Shown here: positions 60,420 to 64,000 of the stretch, piece by piece
Layout: each line of letters begins with the position of its first letter
Numbering within the stretch: position 1 is the first letter of the stretch
From: Cryptomeria japonica
Taxonomy: Eukaryota; Streptophyta; Pinopsida; Cupressales; Cupressaceae
Reading direction: 5' to 3'
Assembly: GCF_030272615.1 (NCBI RefSeq)
Contig: NC_081410.1
Span: 575,076,263-575,140,262 of the forward strand
Length of the DNA stretch: 64,000 nucleotides
Notes under the pieces: model-generated
Seen by the model: only the letters and a program-made list of their open reading frames with translations
Databases searched by the model: none
What the model was told of the DNA's origin: nothing
Translations under genes and position numbers: made by a program

Positions 60420-60695
60420 CACAAACCCACTTTATTCATCCTTGTGAAATGGTGACCTTTTTTCCAATTCGCAAGTGGTAGTTGATGCCCTTCGCGAAAT
60501 AGCACTGAGTTCGCTATTTCACAATCCTCACTTTTGTCTTTCGCGAAATGGCGATGTCTTCTCTATTTTGCAAATTGTTATTTTAGCTCCTGTGAAACAA
60601 CGACAACTTCGCTATTTCACATACTTCATTTTTAGACTCCGTGAAACAACGAAAGGTTCGCCATTTCGCATCCTTTGTTTTTTGACTCTTGTGAA
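60420..60695. repeat. Array of TTCGC/GCGAA motifs upstream of family 2
   Basis: About nine TTCGC or GCGAA cores in 260 bases, in forms such as CTTCGCGAAATAGC, GTTCGCTATTTCAC, TTTCGCGAAATGGCGA, CTTCGCTATTTCAC and GTTCGCCATTTCGC, interleaved with GTGAAACAACGA. Many are arranged as inverted pairs (GCGAAATAGC with GCTATTTCAC), so hairpins are possible. Lies 250-530 bases before the family 2 start. Confidence 0.75.
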
Positions 60696-60945
60696 ACAAC
60701 AAATAGCATATGAACAGAGGTCCTCATTGATTGCACATGTTATTTTAAAACTTGTTCTAAGGCTTATGAGGTATGGATCGTGTAAAAATATATAACGATA
60801 TGAACAAACCCATGGGATGGTTTTTAGGATAATTAGGATAAATATGCTTCACAACATTCACATTCCGATAGGTGGGAATAAACATTTTATCCAGGGTACT
60901 GTTGTGAAATTTTTTATAAGAAAACTTTTGTAGCTTCAACCTTTG
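60696..60945. other. Short spacer, no gene seen
   Basis: AT-rich sequence between the family 2 leader array and the telomere-like repeats. No feature seen. Confidence 0.5.
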
Positions 60946-60959
60946 TGATTAGTTTAATA

Positions 60960-61215
60960 AATTAGGGTTTATATCATGGTTAGGGTTACAATGAGGGTTA
61001 GGGTTTATATCATGGTCAGGGTTAACATTAGGGTTAGAGTTTGGTTTATATTTATTATTATGATTAGGGTTAGGGTTTAGTGTTAAGATTTTCTTTATAG
61101 TCATGGTTAGGGTTTAATGTCATGGTCAGAATTATGTACTTAGGGTTAGGGGTAGAATTATGGTTAGGGTTAGGGTTTGGATTATAATTATAACATGTTT
61201 TGAGTTTACGAATAG
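60960..61215 (+). repeat. Degenerate telomere-like repeats, G-rich on the plus strand
   Basis: Repeated TTAGGGTTTA, GGTTAGGGTT and GTTAGGGTTTGG with many interruptions (ATCATGG, ATTATAA). Units of six and seven bases are mixed, so it is not a clean plant (TTTAGGG)n array; an interstitial, decayed tract. Confidence 0.75.
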
Positions 61216-61634
61216 AGTTTTGGTTAGCATTAAGGGTAGAGTTGAAATATATTAGCTGAGGATTCATAACTACTCCTAAGTTGGTATATTGCACCTCCTA
61301 CCTATTGGCTTGAACTCATTAGTCTAATTCAAGTTCAACATACCAATGAAATCTCGATCATTATTATTTAATCTATCTAGATATACTTTTGACCTTTTTC
61401 AGTTTCATTATCGCAAGTATCAAACCCATCAATCCAAAAATACAAAAACATAATTCAATTCTTATAACCAAATCCTACACATCACCTTTGTCCAAGACAT
61501 ACCTAATCATTGTCCAAAGAACATAAAAAAATATCTTGAATTGGTTTGACAAAATGATCATAGAAGTTAAAGCATCTATGTCAAACCCCATCCATCAAAC
61601 CAACCTCCAATCCAATCAACAATATTATCATACC

Positions 61635-61855
61635 AACCTTCATTCTCTTACAAAACCATGTCATCTAAACAAACTTATCAATCATACCAATCCATCTTAT
61701 CCATGTCTCAAAGTTATCCAACCTCCAAAATATTCATGTTATACTACCCTTCATTATCTTACAAGACCATGTCATCCAAACCAACCTATCAATCATAACA
61801 ATCCGACTTATCTATGCCTCAAAGTTATCCAACCTCCAAAACATTCATGTTAGCA
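61635..61855 (+). repeat. Tandem duplication of about 109 bp in the gypsy fragment
   Basis: The phrases ACCATGTCATC(T/C)AAAC, CCTCAAAGTTATCCAACCTC (with a T/C variant before it) and ATTCATGTTA occur twice, from about 61,655 and 61,764. They would add a short repeat to the disordered protein region. Confidence 0.8.
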
Positions 61856-62754
61856 CGTCAATCACCACCACATACCTCACAATTTATAGATCTATTCTAC
61901 CAACAAACCATCTCACCTAGCCATAAGACTTTTGATTGTGTAAAAATGAAAAAATATCATTCAAGATCTTATTGACCATTGTGACATCGCCATCAAAGAT
62001 CATCCCATATATTCACCCAAAAATAACCACATCAATAATATCCATATCTCACCAAATGAGAAATTAGGCATATGTAAGGACATTTTTTCAAGCATGATCA
62101 AAATCATCCACCTATGTCCAGCAAGGGCTCATTCCAAAACAATCACACCAATAATATCCATTTCCATAAAATATCCATCTCAAATGATTCCATAATACAC
62201 TATCTAGAAAAATTTAAACCACAATTAGCCTCCATCTCTCCCACCATTCCTTCATCCCCTAAATATTCACAACAACAATTAACACAATATCCATAAAAAA
62301 TTCATCCAAAAATGACACCTTTCATGTTTATATCCAAGGACTATCTATAATAGTTAATAATAAAATCCAAGATAATCCAATTCTCTGTGCAAACCCCTTC
62401 TATGATTCAAAAATCCTAGATTTAATATCATCATGCACTCCATTGCTAATCAAGCCTATTCCAAAAAATCCTCTTCAAAACCCATTCCTATCAAGTCAAA
62501 ATATCGAAATCATCTAAAAATCCCCATACATATCCAAATTCATACCCCATCATCAGAATTGGGTCTATGTCAAGAGGATAGCCCAAACTGTGAAGAAATA
62601 AACATGAAGATCAAGATACCAAAACTCTCAAGTCTCCTCCAATTGTTGACCAAGATCCCATCTATCTAGAATCTCTTGATGATTTAATCATCCCTTTTCA
62701 TTCCATCCAAGATGATCCCCTCCCACCTTAAAAGAAAGTATACCTTCCACTCAA

Positions 62755-63205
62755 TCTAATGAATTCATTCTCAATCAAGAGAAAAACATCCCTTTTAATC
62801 CCCTTCATGATCCCATCTTTTCTACTTTGTCCAATGATATCGTTGCAGATAAAGATAAAAGTAGCCCTCCATATACCATTCATAATATACTTCATAAGAA
62901 AGATCAAGATACCAATTTCATCCCATCCAATGATCTCATTCAAAATCAAGAGAAAATTACCACTTTCACTCCATCAAATGATCTCATTCCAAATTAAGAG
63001 AAAAGTATCCCTTTTAATCCACCTCATGATCCCATATTTTCCACTCTGTCCAATGTTCCCCTTGCATATCAAGATCAAAGTAGCCCTCCAATTCCCATTC
63101 ATAATCCACTTCCTAAGAAAGATCAATATATCCCTTCCATCCCTCCCAATAATCCACCTCATTGCCAAAATATCCCATTCAACCCATCTCATGATCCCCT
63201 TATAA
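62755..63205 (+). repeat. Tandem duplication of about 219 bp in the gypsy fragment
   Basis: AAGAGAAAAACATCCCTTTT at 62,777 and AAGAGAAAAGTATCCCTTTT at 62,996, with CATGATCCCAT, TCCAATG, AAAGTAGCCCTCCA and AAGAAAGATCAA following in both. Shorter CCATC(C/A)AATGATCTCATTC repeats lie within. Confidence 0.82.
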
Positions 63206-63689
63206 GTATCGATCAAAGTATCCCTTCATTTCCATGTTGTGATCTTAATCTATTTCAAGAAATCGCCATCCCTCCTAATCTCCTCCATAATCCTAATCCT
63301 CCTCAAAATCTCATCACCCCTACCCAAAATATTCATGAACCTCATACTTATCAAATGAGTTCCTCCACTTTGATCCAATCCAATTTACTTCACAAGACTA
63401 TCATTCATTCCATATCATACCCTCCTCAAAATTGACTTGCATCTTTTTTTAAAAGAAAAAAGTATCCCATTAGTAATATAATTTGTCAAAAAATACATTT
63501 GCAAGGAAAAGAGTTAGGCCTCCATGAACAAGGAATATTAGAAATCCTTAATATCAAATTAAATTTCAATTATCATGGCCTTGGTCTCATAGCTCACTCT
63601 CAAGACATTTGTATCCCTTCTAAATCTAAAGTCCCTCCATCTAAATCCAAACATTCGCATTCCCCATCCTCCAAAACTATATTCAACCC

Positions 63690-64000
63690 TTATTTTAATT
63701 CTAGTTTTAACCTAAACCCTAACTTAACCATAATTCTAACCCTAACCCTAACCTTGACCCATAAGTCCTACCCTATCCTAGGTAACCCTATCCCTAAACC
63801 TTAACCCTAAACATAATCATAAACCTAAACCAAATCCTAATCCTAATCTTAATGCTAATCTTAACCTTAATCCTAACCTTGACCCTAACCCTAGCCCTAA
63901 TCAAATCTAAATCTTCACCCTACTCCTAATTATAATTTTGATCCCAACCCTAATAGAAATTCCAACCCTACCCTTAATGCTAACCAAAACCCTATTCGTA
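63690..64000 (+). repeat. Degenerate telomere-like repeats, C-rich on the plus strand
   Basis: Runs of CCCTAAC and CCTAATC/CCTAACC (for example CTAACCCTAACCCTAACC at 63,740) with many substitutions, continuing to the window edge. Opposite orientation to the tract at 60,960-61,215. Confidence 0.78.

Larger units (their letters stand above)
61400..63665 (+). pseudogene. Heavily decayed Tat-type gypsy gag/protease fragment
   Basis: Recognisable islands in changing frames: KNIIQDLIDHCDIAIKDHP (about 61,957-62,010), matching KTIIQDLIDRGDIEIEGH in the intact gypsy gag region, and GKELGLHEQGILEILNIKLN plus GLGLI (63,500-63,590), the G-patch counterpart of LGLRKEGIIEPL. The sequence between is Pro/Asn/Ser/Ile-rich, with almost no G on the plus strand, as expected for a repetitive acidic linker that expanded. 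RT is not reached before the window ends. It belongs to a different lineage from the intact gypsy element. Confidence 0.6.

Noticed and set aside
60540-60560. E2F binding sites in TTTCGCGAAA motifs
   Set aside because: Close to but not matching the TTTSSCGC consensus, and the palindromic repeat explains the motif without a cell-cycle role.
1-64000. tRNA or rRNA genes
   Set aside because: No B-box with matching A-box and no rRNA-like blocks were found; tRNA-like bases occur only in primer binding sites.

Overview
The window looks like AT-rich, gene-poor nuclear DNA from a seed plant, most likely a gymnosperm. It is filled with retrotransposons at different stages of decay, contains no operons, and I see no prokaryotic signal. 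Lineage is inferred from the density of decayed copia and Tat-type gypsy elements, a CACTA transposon, a LINE, and two large protein families of unknown function that I associate with conifer genome annotations (from memory, unchecked). Almost every coding region carries stops or frameshifts. The only piece of a recognisable cellular gene is a last exon of an OSCA/CSC1-like channel.

Layout. 1-2,680: short tandem repeats and AT-rich spacer. 2,690-4,965 (+): LINE with ORF1 and endonuclease but no reverse transcriptase. 5,070-11,730 (-): a unit made of a long unknown ORF (family 1, 6,330-9,520), an LTR-like segment after it, and a leader array of TTCGC-containing repeats before it. 11,720-14,500: tandem duplications and the OSCA-like exon. 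15,640-16,240: three 207-bp repeats. 18,140-21,316 (-): a second, diverged copy of family 1. 22,150-28,960 (-): an unrecognised ORF and pieces of three copia elements, one apparently joined into another. 29,150-35,024 (+): a decayed CACTA (En/Spm) transposase gene.

35,025-60,700 is a nested stack. Family 2, a minus-strand unknown gene, appears split, with one part at 37,130-37,635 and the other at 57,219-60,166. Between them sits a copia element (37,636-57,232, about 6% LTR divergence over the part compared). Inside its protease/pre-integrase region sits a young Tat-type gypsy element (40,417-52,589) with equal 762-bp LTRs differing at 4 positions and a 5-bp target duplication, GGTAG. That gypsy element lacks integrase and carries, antisense between pol and its 3' LTR, an intron-containing plant mobile domain (PMD) gene with its own TATA box. 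60,950-64,000 holds telomere-like repeats in opposite orientations around a very decayed Tat-type gag/protease fragment.

Main points: (i) two unknown families, both minus strand, each preceded by an array of short repeats built on TTCGC/GCGAA; (ii) a third, unrelated CpG-containing leader array (GCGTCTGTGT) in the gypsy element; (iii) nearly all internal stops are explained by single C-to-T or G-to-A changes; (iv) the young gypsy element already has five stops, which suggests it moved with proteins supplied by other copies. All homology calls come from reading translations by eye; no searches were run.
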